64,000 nucleotides of DNA. It comes from Marthasterias glacialis. Its lineage: Eukaryota > Echinodermata > Asteroidea > Forcipulatida > Asteriidae. Made by a program: the position numbers and the translations under genes. A model generated the notes under the pieces. The model was not told the DNA's origin and ran no database searches. It saw nothing but the letters and a program-made list of their open reading frames with translations. This document shows positions 60,754 to 64,000 of the stretch, piece by piece (position 1 is the stretch's first letter; each line of letters opens with the position of its first letter). The DNA lies in assembly GCA_911728455.2 (NCBI GenBank), contig OU452223.1, positions 13,739,423 through 13,803,422 of the forward strand. The letters are read 5' to 3'.

Positions 60754-63700
60754 GTTGTAGGTTGAGATGTAGGCTGAGATGTAGGCTGTGATGTAGGCTG
60801 TGTTGTAGGCTGTGATGTAGGCTGTGATGTAGGCTGTGATGTAGGCTGTGATGTAGGCTGTGATGTAGGCTGTGATGTAGGCTGAGATGTAGGCTGTGAT
60901 GAAGGCTGTGATGTAGGCTGTGATGTAGGCTGTGATGTAGGCTGAGATGTAGGCTGAGATGTAGGCTGTGATGTAGGCTGTGATGTAGGCTGAGATGCAG
61001 GCTGTGATGTAGGCTGTGATGTAGGATGAGATGTAGGCTGAGATGTAGGCTGAGATGTAGGCTGAGATGTAGGCTGAGATGTAGGCTGAGATGTAGGCTG
61101 AGATGTAGGCTGAGATGTTGGCTGAGATGTAGGCTGAGATGTAGGCTGAGATGTAGGCTGAGATGTAGGCTGAGATGTAGGCTGAGATGTAGGCTGAGAT
61201 GTAGGCTGAGATGTAGGCTGAGATGTAGGCTGTGATGAAGGCTGAGATGTAGGATGAGATGTAGGCTGTGAGGTAGGCTGAGATGTAGGATGAGATGTAG
61301 GCTGAGATGTAGGCTGAGATGTAGGCTGAGATGTAGGCTGAGATGTAGGCTGAGATGTAGGCTGAGATGTAGGCTGAGTTGTAGGCTGAGATGTAGGCTG
61401 AGATGTAGGCTGAGATGTAGGCTGAGATGTAGGCTGTGATGTAAGTTAGATGTAGGCTGAGATGTAGGCTGAGTTGTAGGCTGAGATGTAGGCTGAGATG
61501 TAGGCTGAGATGTAGGCTGAGATGTAGGCTGAGATGTAGGCTGAGATGTAGGCTGAGATGTAGGCTGAGATGTAGGCTGAGATGTAGGCTGAGATGTAGG
61601 CTGAGATGTAGGCTGAGATGTAGGCTGAGATGTAGGCTGAGATGTAGGATGAGATGTAGGCTGTGATGTAGGCTGAGATGTAGGATAAGATGTAGGCTGT
61701 GATGTAGGCTGAGATGTAGGCTGAGAGGTAGGCTGAGATGTAGGCTGAGATGTAGGCTGAGATGTAGGCTGAGTTGTAGGCTGAGATGTAGGCTGAGATG
61801 TAGGCTGAGATGTAGGCTGAGATGTAGGCTGAGATGTAGGCTGAGATGTAGGCTGAGATGTAGGCTGTGATGTAGGCTGAGATGTAGGCTGAGATGTAGG
61901 CTGTGATGTAGGCTGAGATGTAGGCTGAGATGTAGGCTGAGATGTAGGCTGAGATGTAGGCTGAGTTGTAGGCTGAGATGTAGGCTGAGATGTAGGCTGA
62001 GATGTAGGCTGAGATGTAGGCTGAGTTGTAGGCTGAGATGTAGGCTGAGATGTAGGCTGAGATGTAGGCTGAGATGTAGGCTGAGATGTAGGCTGAGATG
62101 TAGGCTGTGATGTAGGCTGAGATGTAGGATGAGATGTAGGCTGTGAGGTAGGCTGAGATGTAGGATGAGATGTAGGCTGTGATGTAGGCTGAGATGTAGG
62201 CTGAGATGTAGGCTGAGATGTAGGCTGAGATGTAGGCTGAGATGTAGGCTGAGATGTAGGCTGAGATGTAGGCTGAGATGTAGGCTGAGATGTAGGCTGA
62301 GATGTAGGCTGAGATGTAGGCTGAGATGTAGGCTGAGATGTAGGCTGTGATGTAGGCTGTGATGTAGGCTGTGATGTAGGCTGTGATGTAGGCTGAGATG
62401 TAGGCTGAGATGTAGGCTGAGATGTAGGCTGAGTTTTAGGCTGAGATGTAGGCTGAGATGTAGGCTGAGATGTAGGCTGAGATGTAGGCTGAGATGTAGG
62501 CTGAGATGTAGGCTGAGATGTAGGCTGAGATGTAGGCTGAGATGTAGGCTGAGATGTAGGCTGAGATGTAGGCTGTGATGTAGGCTGAGATGTAGGATGA
62601 GATGTAGGCTGTGAGGTAGGCTGAGATGTAGGATGAGATGTAGGCTGTGATGTAGGCTGAGATGTAGGCTGAGATGTAGGCTGAGATGTAGGCTGAGATG
62701 TAGGCTGAGATGTAGGCTGAGTTGTAGGCTGAGATGTAGGCTGAGATGTAGGCTGAGATGTAGGCTGAGATGTAGGCTGAGATGTAAGTTAGATGTAGGC
62801 TGAGATGTAGGCTGAGATGTAGGCTGTGATGTAAGTTAGATGTAGGCTGAGATGTAGGCTGAGTTGTAGGCTGAGATGTAGGCTGAGATGTAGGCTGAGA
62901 TGTAGGCTGAGATGTAGGCTGAGATGTAGGCTGAGATGTAGGCTGAGATGTAGGCTGAGATGTAGGCTGAGATGTAGGCTGAGATGTAGGCTGAGATGTA
63001 GGATGAGATGTAGGCTGTGATGTAGGCTGAGATGTAGGATGAGATGTAGGCTGTGATGTAGGCTGAGATGTAGGCTGAGATGTAGGCTGAGATGTAGGCT
63101 GAGATGTAGGCTGAGTTGTAGGCTGAGATGTAGGCTGAGATGTAGGCTGAGATGTAGGCTGAGATGTAGGCTGAGATGTAGGCTGAGATGTAGGCTGTGA
63201 TGTAGGCTGAGATGTAGGCTGAGATGTAGGCTGTGATGTAGGCTGAGATGTAGGCTGTGATGTAGGCTGAGATGAAGGCTGAGATGTAGGCTGAGATGTA
63301 GGCTGAGATGTAGGCTGAGATGTAGGCTGAGTTGTAGGCTGAGATGTAGGCTGAGATGTAGGCTGAGATGTAGGCTGAGATGTAGGCTGAGATGTAGGCT
63401 GAGATGTAGGCTGTGATGTAGGCTGAGATGTAGGCTGAGATGTAGGCTGTGATGTAGGCTGTGATGTAGGTTAGATGTAGGCTGAGATGTAGGCTGAGTT
63501 GTAGGCTGAGATGTAGGCTGAGATGTAGGCTGAGATGTAGGCTGAGATGTAGGCTGAGATGTAGGCTGACATGTAGGCTGAGATGTAGGCTGAGATGTAG
63601 GCTGAGATGTAGGCTGAGATGTAGGCTGAGATGTAGGCTGAGATGTAGGCTGAGATGTAGGCTGAGATGTAGGCTGTGATGTAGGCTGAGATGTAGGCTG

Positions 63701-64000
63701 AGATGTAGGCTGTGATGTAGGCTGTGATGTAGGCTGTGATGTAGGCTGTGATGTAGGCTGAGATGTAGGCTGAGATGTAGGCTGAGATGTAGGCTGAGAT
63801 GTAGGCTGAGTTGTAGGCTGAGATGTAGGCTGAGATGTAGGCTGAGATGTAGGCTGAGATGTAGGCTGAGTTGTAGGCTGAGATGTAGGCTGAGATGTAG
63901 GCTGAGATGTAGGCTGTGATGTAGGCTGAGATGTAGGCTGAGATGTAGGCTGTGATGTAGGCTGAGATGTAGGCTGAGATGTAGGCTGTGATGTAGGCTG
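60754..64000 (+). repeat. 12 bp minisatellite, about 270 units, running off the window
   Basis: The unit GATGTAGGCTGA is repeated without a break from about 60,754. The commonest variant has T for the last A (GGCTGTGATG), dominant near the left edge. Rarer variants include GAGTTGTAGG, GGATGAGATG, GTGAGGTAGG and GATGAAGGC. An 11 bp unit (GATGTAAGTTA, or GATGTAGGTTA) occurs near 61,439, 62,785, 62,831 and 63,466. The cluster of GGATGAGATG and GCTGTGAGGTAGG recurs at about 61,266, 62,141 and 62,609, so larger blocks have duplicated too. The plus-strand frame reading Cys-Arg-Leu-Arg is incidental. Confidence 0.98.

Noticed and set aside
61026-61235. A 69 codon Met-Arg-Cys-Arg-Leu frame
   Set aside because: It is a simple reading of the 12 bp minisatellite on the plus strand.

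Overview
The window is nuclear DNA of an AT-rich, intron-bearing animal. The one recognisable gene encodes a metazoan-type lysosomal beta-mannosidase relative in nine GT-AG exons. Around it lie a tRNA-derived SINE, piggyBac-type and Helitron-type DNA elements and very large tandem arrays. A marine invertebrate is plausible, but the sequence alone does not fix the species.

Layout. (1) 1..~41,725 is a head-to-tail satellite with a 185-186 bp monomer, about 225 copies, all in one orientation. It contains nested higher-order repeats: a 6-mer of 1,113 bp, a 7-mer of 1,301 bp, duplicated blocks about 5.05 kb apart, and three 4.68 kb blocks, two of them nearly identical. The last ~500 bp decays into diverged edge monomers. 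(2) ~41,740..52,060 has no convincing protein gene. It holds three homologous exon-like units (two adjacent, one 6.4 kb away), an isolated island of degenerate satellite monomers just after the third unit, a TTAA-flanked piggyBac-type MITE, a 299 bp MITE with 27 bp inverted ends, an 851 bp foldback element and a near-perfect hairpin carrying tRNA B-box sequence. (3) 52,071..60,672 on the plus strand is a beta-mannosidase-like gene (GH2, MANBA family). It has a signal peptide, nine coding exons, compatible intron phases and an open frame. It makes only 422 residues against about 880 in the family and lacks both catalytic glutamates. Its introns hold a second piggyBac MITE, two SINEs, a 21 bp minisatellite, Helitron-like ends and a duplicated segment from which exon 7 is missing. 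(4) ~60,754..64,000 and beyond is a 12 bp minisatellite that begins about 80 bp after the stop codon.

The most interesting points are the shortened, apparently non-catalytic beta-mannosidase with an intact frame, the recent 4.68 kb satellite amplification marked by one recurring truncated monomer, the exon-like units that border satellite DNA on both sides, and the minisatellite, which reads on the minus strand as a Gln-Pro-Thr-Ser repeat whose commonest variant is silent. The many 60-80 residue open frames inside the satellite are by-products of the monomer and are not called as genes.
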